From NCBI GenBank assembly GCA_930367215.1, contig OV884060.1, positions 182,291,253 through 182,355,252 on the forward strand: a stretch of 64,000 nt of DNA, in the 5' to 3' direction. This document shows, piece by piece, positions 1 through 12,176 of this stretch. The number at the start of each line of letters is the position of its first letter. Within the stretch, counting starts at the first letter, position 1. Made by a program: the position numbers and the translations under genes. Below the pieces are notes generated by a model. It was not told where the DNA came from. It worked only from the letters and a program-made list of their open reading frames with translations, and ran no database searches. The DNA comes from Pollenia angustigena (taxonomy: Eukaryota > Arthropoda > Insecta > Diptera > Polleniidae).

Positions 1-1750
1 TTGTTACAAAAACTAACATAAATGGTGAAAAAATGCACAGAATGATATAAGATTTCGCAACAATTCGTTTTATTCAACTGGAAATCACGCTGTGAAATTT
101 CGTGAAGATCCGTCAATAATTTACCCTAGGCCCCATATAAGCCCTACTCCCGGAAAACAGTATATTAAGCCTAAAACCCTAACTAACAATGCTATCATTA
201 CAAATTTTGGCAAGTCACAGTTATATAGGACTAGAAATTAAACTGTTAAGTTTCGTGAAGATCGGTCCATAATTTACCATAGGCCCCATATAAAACCTAC
301 TTCCGGAAAACAACTTAGTACGCCTAAAAACGTAAAAAATAATGCTATCATAACAAAATTTGGTACATCAAAGTTTTATTGGACAAGAAATAAAATTGTG
401 TTATTTCGTGAAGATCGGTCCATAATTTACCCTTAGCCCCATATAAACACTTCACCCGGAAAACAGTTTAGTACGCCTAAAACCGTAAAAAATAATGCTA
501 GCGTAACAAAATTTTGTACGTTGCAGTTTATTAGGATTAGAAATAACACTGTGAAATTTCGTGACGATCGGTCCATAATTTACCTTAGGCCCCATATAAA
601 CCCTACTACCGGAAAACAGTTTAGTACGCCAAAAACCGTAAAAAATAATGCAATCATTACAAATTTTGGCTCGTCACAGTTTTATAGGACTATAAATGAT
701 ACTGTGAAATTTCGTGAATATCGGTACATAATTTACCCTAGGCCCCACAGAAACCCTACTCCCGGAAAACAGTTTAGTACACCTAAAACCATAATTAATA
801 ATCACCCCTATCGTGAAAAATTTTTCCCTCGTAATTTTTCCCCTTTTCACATATTTGCGATAATGAACAACTCCCATGAAAAAATGTAATTCAAAGGAGA
901 ATAATAACGTGAAAAAATGTTCACGGAAAAAAATTCCCCTTATCGTGAAAAAATTTTTCCCTCGTAATTTGTTCACATTTCCCTTAGATTTTCTCACTTT
1001 ATTTTTGCTAGGGAACAGAACATGTATGTAAGAAGCTCCTACTATAAATCGAATATTAAGGGTTAATAAAGTTAAAAAGTTATAAACCGATATATTGCTC
1101 AATAAAATGCAAAACAACAGGACGATTGCTTGCGGATTTGTAAAGCATTCGATTGACTTGGTGACAGAATTTTGGAAAATATTTTACTACATTAAATTTA
1201 AAAAGTGCAAAAAACTAACGTTGTAACCAAACTATCCCTCCAATACTAAATATTTTGCGTTATAATTTTATCTTTTCTTTAAAATATATACTTGTATATT
1301 TTTTAACAAAAATTTCATTGATTTTAAATTTTCTTAATCTTTCTTCTTTTTTTACATTCACTGGAACTGATAGCGTGAAAATTTTTTCACATGAGATTCA
1401 CGATTGCTTTTTTCCCTTCGAGGGGAATGAAAATTTCATGGGAACAAAAATTCCACTTGTTATTCACGATAGGGGTGAATGCTATCATAACAGAAATTGG
1501 TACGTCACAGTTTTAAAGGACTAGAAATGACGCTGTAAAATTTCGTGATGATCGCTCCATAATTTACCCTAGGCCCCATATAAACCCTACTACCGGAAAA
1601 CAGTTTAGTAGCCTAAAACCATAATTAATAACAAATCGTCACAGTTTAAGATAATAATAACATCATATAGATATTACTCCTTAAACATTCGAACTGTCGG
1701 TGGAGGGTATCAAAGATTCGGCACAGCCGAATATAGCACTCTAACTTGTT
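1..1750 (+). mobile_element. DINE-1-like Helentron derivative A (5' cut by window edge)
   Basis: Position 1 matches position 2838 of element B, so the window starts inside the element. It contains about five imperfect 152-bp tandem units (each with a TTTCGTGAAGATCGGTCC-like core) and ends with GGTGGAGGGTAT, a hairpin ATTCGGC-aca-GCCGAAT and CTAACTTGTT. Known: DINE-1/INE-1 elements of flies are non-coding Helentrons with central tandem repeats and ends of this kind. The first ~400 bp differ from B at only a few bases; later units diverge more. It is interrupted by the element at 803-1477. Confidence 0.8.
803..1477. mobile_element. 675-bp TIR element inserted in element A
   Basis: Its ends are inverted repeats CACCCCTATCGTGAA / TTCACGATAGGGGTG, flanked by AAT on both sides (800-802, 1478-1480). 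Element B shows the uninterrupted sequence AATTAATAATGCTATC at the matching place (about 3630), which proves an insertion with a 3-bp duplication. Inside, the motif CGTGAAAAA occurs several times and no transposase is visible. The superfamily is uncertain: the CAC start would suit CACTA-like elements, but that is weak. Confidence 0.85.
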
Positions 1751-2518
1751 TTAAATATTTTTGCTTCAAGTCTAGGGTTTCGTTTGAAATTGCTTTTGCT
1801 CTTCTTTCGTAACGGTACTTCCTAGAGATATGAGATTTTTAGAGATGATGCATATGATCAAAAATGATCGATTTTCAACAAAAAACAAACATCTAAAATG
1901 TTGTTGGTTACATCATTTTTGCTATTAGGGCTCGATATGTTCTGAATAGAATGAAATTTATTTGGAATCGATAGGAGCAAATTTGTGGGGTGAAATTTAA
2001 TTTTTATGTACACATCTATTAAATTACCCTCTTAGTCGGGCTAGACCACGAAGTATTGTATTTGTGTGTTGCTTTGATTTTATCTTTTTTTTTTTTTTTG
2101 CAAAATTAAATAAAATGATGTGACTTGACGACGAAATTATATTTTTGATTTTGGTATTTCGATGCCTTACTTTCTCAACCTTGTATCTTAAAAAAATACA
2201 ACTTTTCAGGATAGAAAAAAAAACGTTTCATCTTTGTATACTTCGGCGTTTAAAGTTAAAATGGAATTATTAAAGAATTGATTACATCTATGTAAATTGT
2301 ATTGAAATAATAAGTTGTTGCAGTATTAGAACCCAAAAATAGCCGTCGTTTGATATGAAAAAGTCAAAACCGTATTTTTTAAGTAACGAGGTTGAGGAAG
2401 TAAGGCATCGATTTGTGTCCTGTTTTTGGGGTTTCCTTAAAACCAACCGCAAGGCAAAGGAGTTTTATATTGCTTTGAATGGAATGGGAAACAACACACG
2501 AAAAACAAATATATGCTT
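1751..2518. repeat. Interval with an old dispersed repeat
   Basis: No gene. About 1916-2090 is, in reverse orientation, a diverged copy of sequence at 43375-43625 (shared pieces include TTTCACCCCAC and ATTCAGAACATAT). There is a poly-T run at about 2083-2099. Confidence 0.5.
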
Positions 2519-3909
2519 TTTATACCCTCCACCACAATTAGTTGTGAAGAGGGTATATTAAGTTTGTCATTCCGTGTGAAACTTTTTTATTATCCATCTC
2601 AGACCCTATAAAGTATATATATTCTGGGACCTTGAGTAATTTTAAGTCGATTTAGCCATGTCCGTCTGTTGAAAACACGATCACTTTCGAAAAACTCAAA
2701 AGAAATAAACAAACTTGGTGTCAAATTGCTTGTAGTTATCCTAAGCAGTTTGGGATTGAAATCCAGCAAAATCGGTTCAATAGGATCTGAGCTATGAATC
2801 AAAATGTGGAACCACCACCTAAAAAAAATTGATAATTTTGTTACAAAAACTAACATAAATGGTGAAAAAATGCACAGAATGATATAAGATTTCGCAACAA
2901 TTCGTTTTATTCAACTGGAAATCACGCTGTGAAATTTCGTGAAGATCCGTCAATAATTTACCCTAGGCCCCATATAAGCCCTACTCCCGGAAAACAGTAT
3001 ATTAAGCCTAAAACCCTAACTAACAATGCTATCATTACAAATTTTGGCAAGTCACAGTTATATAGGACTAGAAATTAAACTGTTAAGTTTTGTGAAGATC
3101 GGTCCATAATTTACCATAGGCCCCATATAAAACCTACTTCCGGAAAACAACTTAGTACGCCTAAAAACGTAAAAAATAATGCTATCATAACAAAATTTGG
3201 TACATCAAAGTTTTATTGGACAAGAAATAAAATTGTGTTATTTCGTGAAGATCGGTCCATAACTTACCCTGGGCCCCATATAAACCTTACTCCCGGAAAA
3301 CAGTTTAGTGCGCCTAAATCCGTAAAAAATAATGTTATCATAACAAAATTTGGTACATCAAAGTTTAATAGGACAAGAAATAACACTGTGAAATTTCGTG
3401 ACGATCGGTCCATAATTTACCTTGGGCTCCATAGAAACCCTACTATCGGAAAACAGTTTAGTACGCCTAAAACCGTAAAAAATAATGCAATCATAACAAA
3501 TTTTGGCTCGTCACAGTTTTATAGGACTATAAATGATACTGTGAAATTTCGTGAAGATCGGTACATAATTTACCCTAGGCCCCATAGAAACCCTACTCCC
3601 GGAAAACAGTTCAGTACACCTAAAACCCTAATTAATAATGCTATCACAACAGAAATTGGTACGTCACAGTTTTAAAGGACTAGAAATGACGCTGTGAAAT
3701 TTCGTGATGATCGGTCCATAATTTACCCTAGGCCCCATATAAACCCTTCTACCGGAAAACAGTTTGGTTGCCTTAAACCATAATTAATAACAAATCGTCA
3801 CAGTTTAAGATAATAATAACATCATACATATATTACTCCTTAATCATTCGAACTGTCGGTGGAGGGTATCAAAGATTCGGCACAGCCGAATATAGCACTC
3901 TAACTTGTT
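2519..3909 (+). mobile_element. DINE-1-like Helentron derivative B (complete)
   Basis: The 5' end is TATACCCTCCACC followed by an inverted GAGGGTATATTA, then text closely like Drosophila DINE-1 (ACCCTATAAAGTATATATATTC, TTTAGCCATGTCCGTC). The centre holds about five to six 152-bp tandem units (about 2930-3790). The 3' end has the hairpin ATTCGGC/GCCGAAT and CTAACTTGTT. No protein coding. Apparent open frames here (for example 3235-3675) come from the tandem repeat. Confidence 0.85.
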
Positions 3910-4436
3910 ATTCTAGTATTTTTATGTATGACCTTTTAGGCTTTTATGGTCAGTATGTATTTGAAACTAAATTATGTTATGTTGAAATGGCTGATGAATA
4001 TATTGAAAATCCAGGAGAAAATGGTTTTTCATATTTAAAAAAGAATTAATAAAGCATGAATATAGCGATTTCAAGTTTACGAACATTTCTCCATTATAAA
4101 ATGTGGCAAATTATTATCACAACCAAATTCGTTGTTATTAAAGATATTAATGAATCGTAACGTACTTTTGGATGTTTATAAAACACAATGGACAAAATGA
4201 CCGTTTGTAATTGGATGATACTTTATCTTATTTAAATCAGTTTTGGCCAAAAGCTTATGCTATTAGGACACGTCAGGTATGTACCATTTTAAAGAACTTG
4301 CTTTGGCTGTTCATTATATGGTGCTTAATCCAACTAGTAATGACTGTGCTAAAAATGTATTTTCAATAATGAACTTCACTAAAACTCTCCTTCTAAGTAG
4401 AATGCAGTTCTTGACGCGTTGTTACGAGTTATAAAT
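3910..4436. other. Unassigned stretch, possible old coding relic
   Basis: I recognise nothing firmly here. Base composition is slightly less AT-rich than the flanks and short broken frames are present, but no family motif is visible. Confidence 0.3.
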
Positions 4437-4438
4437 TA

Positions 4439-5490
4439 CAGTAGACGCTCGGTTATATGAATACCCACGACCTATCTCTGCTTTATGAACAACTTGCAAC
4501 CGTTGATTTTTTGAAACTATTTGTTGTAAAGGGTGTTTTTTTTTAAGTAACACAACTTTGAGTTGGCATCACTGCTATATTTGAGCACCCATTTAACAGC
4601 TGATAGTTGCTTTTTGTTTAGTTTGCTTTGAAATTTCATTATGAATCGACTTATCGAGCAACGCGCAAATATTTGACATTTTTAATCAAATAATTCGGCG
4701 AATGGGCTGAAGCACAAATTGATATTGATTTTGAATCTCCACTCAAAATTGTATTTTCCGACTAAGCCAATATCTGGTTGAATGGGTAAGTAAATAAGCA
4801 GAATTGACGCATTTGGAGTGAGTAGAATCTACAAGCTTTTGTCGAAAGACCATCAAATCCGCAAATATTACTGTTTGGTGCGCTTTATGGGCTGGCGGAG
4901 TCATTGGCCCACATGTCTTCAAAAACGATGATGATCAAAATGAGAAAAGTTGTTGAAAATTGGCACCTTCTACACGCCAGCCACATGATAGAATCATATT
5001 TAAATTTCATAAAATTTTCTTTCCAATAAAGCCCGTTTAATTGATATTAAAAATATATTTTCTTTTTTTATTATGATTTAAACTTGTGATACTCTATAAA
5101 AAACACTCTTTATTATAAATCTGTTCTTCCCCAAAAAAAAGCTAGTAAATGTGTTTATACGAATGCAAAGGAAAATTTATAAGATGGTTGGCGTTTGTAA
5201 AGTTATTGCTTGGAGTGAAAATAATATATCTGATAATGATATTTGGCATTGTGAAAATGCAGGGACAAGGCATTACAGAAATCTTTTAAAGCAAAAAAAA
5301 TATAACCGACTACTTGCATGTGCATTTATTATTAACAAACTAATATAAAATAAAAACTTAATATAGGTTATGTATGTACACATGTTAAAATTGATTTGAA
5401 ATACTTATTTTATATTGTCTCGATTATGTGAACTTTTCCATTTAGTGAACAGGCCCTGTCTAAATTAATCATATAAGCGAGCGTCTACTG
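4439..5490. mobile_element. Pogo/Tigger-like TIR element, 1052 bp
   Basis: The ends are CAGTAGACGCTCGGTTATAT and its inverse (ATATAAGCGAGCGTCTACTG), flanked by TA on both sides (4437-4438, 5491-5492). TA duplication plus CAGT ends fit the pogo branch of Tc1/mariner. No pogo transposase remains; the interior instead carries the mariner relic at 4640-4965. Confidence 0.75.
4640..4965 (+). pseudogene. Mariner-type transposase relic 1
   Basis: Broken reading starting MNRLIEQRAN and continuing in shifted frames through IVFSD, WLNG and GGVIGPHVF, which are motifs of the DDE domain of a mariner-like transposase common in insects. Several stops (for example just after IVFSD) and frameshifts are present and the C-terminal half is missing. 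It is nested inside the pogo-like element and is certainly non-functional. It shares its family with the relics at 29.7 kb and 58.7 kb. Confidence 0.65.
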
Positions 5491-5492
5491 TA

Positions 5493-7730
5493 TATGAATG
5501 TTAATACTACATGATGCACTTCTTTTGTACCTTCGGTGAAAAAATTTGATTCACTTACAATGTATTTCAAAAAAGAAGATCAAAGAGAGTTTTGGCGCTG
5601 AAGTGTAGATATATAGTAAAACTCCAACTTCATACATACATAAATCCAATATTTGTTTAAAACTAACCACAAAAATTCTTTCTTTGCTGCTTTTAGTTGA
5701 CTACTATTAAATATTTAATAGTGCAATTTCCTTTTTTGTCTTCACTAATCATTTTTACTTGCTTCTAAATAAAAACTAAACAGAATATATATTATGGCGA
5801 CTTTTTTTTAATTTTTGGCGGATTTTAGCGACTTGGAATAAAATTTATTTTATAAGATTTATAAAAAATATTTTTAATAATTTAAATTATCTATATTTTA
5901 TTGTCAAAAAGGTAAAAATAAAGGCTTTGGCGATTTTGGCGATTTTTGACATTGAATTTGGCGAAAAAGGTCACAATCGATCTGACAACCCTGGTTACCG
6001 TTGGTGCCACTAAAGTGGCAATTTGCCACTTTTTCGGATGCTTGGATACTATTTGGCCACTTTTACAAAATGCACCCAAATGTGGTACTTTTTGTGATTC
6101 TTGCCACTTTTGTGATACTTTTTACGTTAGGAAAAGATACTTTTTTTCTTTCTGTTTTATTATAACTCCCAGCTGTAATATATGCTAAGAAATTAGCGTC
6201 CTTGGTGGGTTCAAGTCTTTTCCAACCGCTACAAAATGCTTTAGAACAGGCACTTTTATAAGAATTTTTTTTTGTCATGCGTGGTAAGCTGAAAATCGGT
6301 TGAATAAACTTTCTATTAGCCTGTTTTATTTAATATGAATAAGGGGGTAAAGATATCTCGCATATATATATATTGGTCATGAAGCAGAAACCGAACTATT
6401 GTGTACCGAAAATTTTTCTAAAATTTGTGTAATTGACATTAAAAATCAAAAATTGTGTAGAGAATTGATAACAAGAATTGATATAAAAAACAAAAAGCTC
6501 AATATATTGAAGTATTTAGACCCATTATTTATAGTGTCTAATGAAGATATAAACTATTTCGAATTAGTTTCAGATTGAAATATTGCAAGCTTCAAAAAAT
6601 GTTAGACTGGCTTTTGAAATGAATTGTTGAATTTCTTTATTTCTTCTGTTAAAGTTACATTTGCTACTTCATAATCGCTGCATGGAGTATCTGCAAGTTT
6701 TTTTTGTCATTAAGTGCTAAGTTTTGGTGTCGATACGTTCATCAAAAAACGCTGGGGCAGCCAATTTCGGAGTAAAGTACCACTGATGACCTAGAAAAGT
6801 TAAAGCGAGGCTTTTGCAACTGCTTTATTAATAATTTTATAACTATCCAATACCTTTAATAGGCTCAGATCATTGAGAGGAGCGTATCGAGGGCACTGGC
6901 AGAGGTACCAATATTTGATATTTATTCTTAAAATAAATGAACTAAATTCAAGCAAGGCATCAACTGTTGATTTGTCTATATAAGAATGCAACTGGTTTCG
7001 GAAAATGCATATTTTCAAAGAATAGATACTTTTCATTATCCAGTGAGCCCGATTGATAGCTCCTGGAGCACACATAAAATAGAAAGTGAAAATGACAGCG
7101 TGTGACGGTTTAGATCAATAAATGTCAGAAGTTTATGACAGTTAAAACGTAACTATAAAAATTAATGGAAATATACAATAATTATAACGAAAAAAGTATC
7201 ACCATTTTTAAGGTACAAACTATAAAAATAGTGTAACTCGGAAACTGTAGGACAAAATTCCATTTTTGTTTTTCTTAATTGTTAAGAACTTATCGGTATT
7301 CAAAATCGCGTCACGAGTTTCAATACCTTTCATATATATATTGGAAAAGTAATAAACCGTTTTTTACAGAATTTGTTAAAAAATTACAAAAATAATAAAT
7401 ATGTGGAATCTTAATGCACAAAAATATTGCCGGAACTTAAAGTTTTTGAATATGGAAATAAAGTTTGGGAAATTTTCTTTAGAAATATTCGGTCATAAAA
7501 TTAAATGAACGTGGTTATTGAAAAAGTTATGAGTCAAGTTTGAAAAAAGGCCAAAAAACCAGATTTTTAACAAAGATTTTTTTGCGCGACCTCTAAACCT
7601 CTTCCTAAAAATCAAAAAAAAAAAAAGTTCAAAAATACTGGAACCTATAAGCTTTCAAATTATGCTTGAGCCTCTGACAAAAAAAAATTTTGGGACACCC
7701 TAATGAACATGTTCGTGTATGTTTGTATAA
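5493..7730. other. Mostly unassigned; degenerate hAT-like end near 5991
   Basis: At 5991-6140 the text CCTGGTTACCGTT followed by repeated GCCACTTTT/GATACTTTT runs parallels the left end of the hAT-like element at 11116 (GTTACCGTT then GCGACTTTT runs), so a diverged relative starts here; I could not find its other end. The remainder shows no gene or recognisable element. Confidence 0.4.
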
Positions 7731-8370
7731 TTATACCCACACCAGAATAGTGGAGAGGGTGGTATGAATTTGTGCTGCTGTGTGTTAGGCCTTAAAATAT
7801 ACCGATCGACTTAGAATTCGGAGTCGAACCGACGATGTCCGTCAGGCTGGCTGGCTGTCCAGGTAACCTTGTGCGCAAAGTACAGGTCGTAATTTTGGAG
7901 ATATGTAATTTAATAAAATTTGGATCAAAGGCTCTTATTGGCACAAGGACCAAGCCTATTGAAAACGGGTCGAATCGTAGGACCACGAGGGAAGATAGAA
8001 GAAAATTTCTTCCTTTCAGAAACTATCAAACCGATTTAAATGAAATTTAAAACATAGATCCATATCTATATGGACACAAAAGGTATGCATTTTTAAAAAA
8101 ATAGGACCACGAGGGGAGATAGGGGCAATTTCTGCCTCTCAAACCGATTTTAATGAAATTTAATACATAGATAGAAATTTATTTATATGGACACATAAGC
8201 AATGTAGTTTTTCAATAATAGGATCACAAACTTTCAAACCGTTTTTCATGACGTTTATAAACATAGATAAATCCATATTTATATGGACACATAAGCATGA
8301 TGTGTTTTTAAATACTGTGGTGTAGGGTATCATATGGTTGGGCTTGACCGACTATACTTTCTTACTTGTT
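7731..8370 (+). mobile_element. Helentron-like element E (second DINE-1-like subfamily)
   Basis: It starts TTATACCCACACCAGAATAG with an inverted GGAGAGGGT, includes GTCCGTCAGGCTGGCTGGCT and CTTGTGCGCAAAGTACAGG, and ends GGTGTAGGGTATCAT..GACCGACTATACTTTCTTACTTGTT. Overall design is as in the 2519 element but sequence differs and the 152-bp repeats are absent; instead about 80-bp imperfect repeats (AGGACCACGAGGG..., CATAGATA...) occur. Confidence 0.75.
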
Positions 8371-8965
8371 AGTTTATCTTGCGTTGCTATTTACTTTTCA
8401 ATTGCTTTTCGTTTTTACTTATAAAATTAATTCTAGTGAACAAAAAAATGTGTTCGTTGTTGAAACTTTTACAAAAGGTTTTTACCCACCCTTTGGGTTA
8501 ATACTGGGGTATTTACCAATTTTTACCCAATTTCCCTATTTAACCAGGTATTTACCAATTGGGTATGTTCCCGTTTCCTAACTTATCTAAATCCGAGCTT
8601 AGCCAGAAAACCCCAAATACGTTCTTACTTGTTTCGATAAACACCATCAGAAACCGTAATCAAAATGAAGTGCACATTTGATGACTTTGAAAATGTTGCA
8701 CTGTGATATTCAACACAAAGAGCCCAATGATCCCAAATAGGGTCCACTCTCGAAAATTAGTTTCTTAATACTGTGGTGAAGGGTATCAATGGTCAAGCTT
8801 GACCGACTATATTTTCATCCTTGTTTTAGTATGTGTTTAATTGATTGATTTCTTTTACTCACCTTTATACAAAAAAAAAAAAAAAAAAAATTATTTACTC
8901 TTTCCTAAAATCAACAACAATAACACATGGCAAACTAACCACACTAACAAAAATAAGTTATTAAC

Positions 8966-9001
<36 letters not shown>

Positions 9002-9444
9002 AAAGTCTCATGCAAAAAGAAAAAATGCCTTGGGGTTTTTGGCGGTTCTTTTATTTTTTGGGTGGGTGCATGTTTTTCTAACCCAACACAACAAAACACA
9101 TGTTTTATTTAACGGTAAATGTATATGCATAAACAAACAAACTTAATATACTCTCATTTAAAATCTATAATGTAACAGCAACAACAACTCATTGAGAAAG
9201 GTCGTTCGTTTATAACTTTTTGTGTTTTGTTGTAATACTTATTATTTACGACTGTTAGTGTGTCAATGTGGGTTTACGCTGGCATGCAAAATATAATCGT
9301 AATTCGTATCGTTTCGTGTGTTTTCCTTCTTTTGTTTTCTTTTTTTTATAAATAAAAAAGGAACTTGTAACGTAAGACAGTAAAACTAAATAGAGAAATT
9401 AATAGAAATTAGAAATTTTTAATTAATAATAAAAGTTTTTGTTG
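8371..9444. other. Interval with poly-A runs and a Helentron-like 3' fragment
   Basis: No gene. 8766-8826 is a solo 3' end of the second Helentron-like subfamily (GTGGTGAAGGGTATCAA..TTGACCGACTATATTTTC). Long A runs at 8870-8890 and about 8970-8999 create a false open frame. 8470-8580 has clustered TTTACCCA/TTTACCAA words. Confidence 0.55.
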
Positions 9445-10147
9445 TTATACCCACACCACAATAGTGGAGAGGGTATTATGCATTTGTGCTGATGTGTGTA
9501 CGCCTTTAAATAATGGCCCTAGACCCACCTTAAAGTATACCGATCGACTCAGAATCGCTTTCTGAGTCGAACTAACGATGTCCGTCCGGCTGGCTGGCTG
9601 TCCATGTATCCTTGTGCGCAAAGTACAGGTCGCAACTTTGGAGATAATTTGATAAAATTTGGGACATAGGTTCTTATTGGTACAAGGACCAAGCGTATTG
9701 AAAATGGACCAAATCGTAGGACCACGAGGGAAGATAGGAGGAAATTTCTTCCTCTCAGAAACTATCAAACCGATTTCAATGAAATATAAAACATAGATAG
9801 AACCATATCTTTTTGGACACAAAAGGGATGCATTTCTAAAAAAAGAACCACGATAGGAGATAGGGGCAATTTTTGCCTCTCAAACTGATTTTAATGAAAT
9901 TTAAATCATAGATAGATCCATATCTATATGGACACATACGCTATACAGTTTTTGAAAAAAAAAAGGACCACAAGGGGAGGTAGGGGGCAATTACTGCCTC
10001 TCACAAGCTTTTAAACCGATTTTAACGAAGTTAATAAATATAGATAAATCCATATTTATATCGATATATAAGCATGATGTGTTTTTTAATACTGTGGTGT
10101 AGGGTATCACATGGTCGGGCTTGACCGACTATACTTTCTTACTTGCT
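9445..10147 (+). mobile_element. Helentron-like element F
   Basis: Clearly the same family as 7731-8370: TTATACCCACACCACAATAG start, GTCCGTCCGGCTGGCTGGCT, CTTGTGCGCAAAGTACAGG, and end GTGTAGGGTATCACATGGTC..CTATACTTTCTTACTTG. Internal repeats with AGGACCACGAGGG and CATAGATAGA-type words occur about three times. Confidence 0.75.
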
Positions 10148-11107
10148 TAAGAATAAGAAAATCAAATTTCCTAATCGGATGGTATCTGGAAAATTTTTCA
10201 TAGCACACAGCGGCGAAAATTCAAACTCAGTGATTAGTTTTTACGTTACCTTTAACAGACAGAAACGTATTGAGTATGTTTTTCATTTCTCTGACTCAAA
10301 TGTAGTTAAAAAAGGTAAGTTCTGGGCTATAAGATAAGGTGAGGTCAAACTTTTTATTGTTCCTTATATGAGCAAGTGTTGTCGACATAGTTCTTTCGTG
10401 ATAGTCTCACCGGTAGGTTTCCTCAGCTTTTAATAGGAAACAACATTTTATTCTTATCATTATACAGAGCAGATATATTGCAATGATCCTAATTTTTCTT
10501 TTCGATTCTTGTTATAGTCAATTATGGTTCTTGTTATAGTCAATTATTGTCACAGCCTGACGCAATAAATTCCACTTTTTGCAGTGCTTAAGCAGCAATT
10601 CTTTTAAGTACAGTCGTCGCTCAAATTTCTTTTGAAAAAATCCTAATGTTTGTGTTACTCTCTATAATTCTTCATCACGGAATGCCCCTATTTCCGAATC
10701 CAAAAACTTTAGTATCCACCTCGGAAATTGTTTGTCTTTGCATCGGTAACTTCATCTTTAAATCGGCATTAAACCAAACTATGAAAGTGCTTATAAAAGA
10801 GTATCGCAACTGAAGTCTCCAAACTCATCATTGCTCTTATACAATTGTGTTGGGAAAATAGTTGACTTGTGCATATACGGTAGCTAATAGCAATCAATAT
10901 TAATATTGCAAACACCTGTGTGGACTCCAGGTCTAGCAGTAAAATTCAGGAGGAAATTGGCATGATGTGGCTAAAGAGATTCCCGGTTAAATGTCTTATA
11001 GATGGAAAGAGTTTAATAATAAATTGAAATTTCTCGGTGATATTCATATTTTATGTACATATATTAAAAAGAAACGGCATCTAATTGTTCCCCAGTTTAA
11101 GTGTTGC
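10148..11107. other. Unassigned stretch
   Basis: I see no gene, RNA or element boundary here. Short open frames lack recognisable motifs. Confidence 0.4.
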
Positions 11108-11115
11108 ATCCTAGG

Positions 11116-12168
11116 CAGTGTTACCGTTCGCCCGACTAAAGTCGCAATTTGACCCTTTTTCAGCGGTCTGCGACTTTTTGTGAGACTTTTTTTATCACCG
11201 ACTTTTGCGACTATTTTAATTTTTCTGCTACTTTTTACCCTTTTTGTTAAGATTCTTACAAAACATTCAATATTCTTATTATTTGTATCAAAAAAAAAAA
11301 TTCGTCAAAATTGCCTCGTCAAAATTTAAAAACAATTCATAAAGTATTGTTCATTTGGCAACACTTTTATTACATTTTTGCAACCTTGTCATGTATACAA
11401 CGTATTTGAGGCGAATTCAGTTCAAGGTTGTGGCAAGTTTTGACAGTTCGGACCAATTTGTTTTAATTTGTCAGTGTTTTGTTAGAAATGGTTGACATTT
11501 CGAATCGTAAACACCAGCAATGCAATGCAAAAAACCTCTGTTGTTTCTGTTGGTTTTGGATTGTTGTAGTCTTAGCACCACCTGTAGTTTTCGAATCGTA
11601 AACACTAGCAATGCAATGTAAAAACATGCAATTCAATGCTGTCATCTTTAAATTTAATAGACAAATATATAGAAGACTGGATTCCCTGTGATGAACTTAT
11701 TTCTAAATATAGAAATAAAATTTCAAAAAAGTAGTATTTATGTAGGTATGTTAAGAAAAAGAAATATTGCGCCAAGATCAAACGAACGGAATTAAAGTAA
11801 AATTTTCAAGCGGCTTTAATTGGACAAGTTTAAATTTTGTCAAAAATATATTAACCTTAACTTTTTTGGCTTTAAACAGAAATTCTACTCCTTTGACCTT
11901 GGCAGCATACGACAAATTTATTAAACTTAAGTAAATGTTTTCACTATACATGAAAACATGGACAAACATGTACATTGTTACGAAATATGATAAAAATGAA
12001 TTCTGCAATAGGCTTTTTGTTTCAATTGTTTTGTTATGCTTTTTATTAATAAAAAACGTTAAAAAAAGATATGCGACTTTTATTTTCTGAAACGACTTTT
12101 TTGTGCGACTTTATTTTTATAAAACAACCTTTTGTGCGACTTTTCAAAAATTCCTAACGGTAACCCTG
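11116..12168. mobile_element. hAT-like non-autonomous element, 1053 bp
   Basis: Terminal inverted repeats CAGTGTTACCGTT / AACGGTAACCCTG (10-11 of 13 match) flanked by a perfect 8-bp duplication ATCCTAGG (11108-11115, 12169-12176). Subterminal regions are rich in GCGACTTTT on the left and the same motif in direct orientation on the right. No transposase seen. Confidence 0.85.
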
Positions 12169-12176
12169 ATCCTAGG

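Noticed and set aside
521..1117. Overlapping frames on both strands at the window start
   Set aside because: They are translations of the 152-bp Helentron repeats and of the inserted TIR element.
8841..9146. 101-codon frame with Lys runs
   Set aside because: Caused by poly-A tracts; no homology seen.
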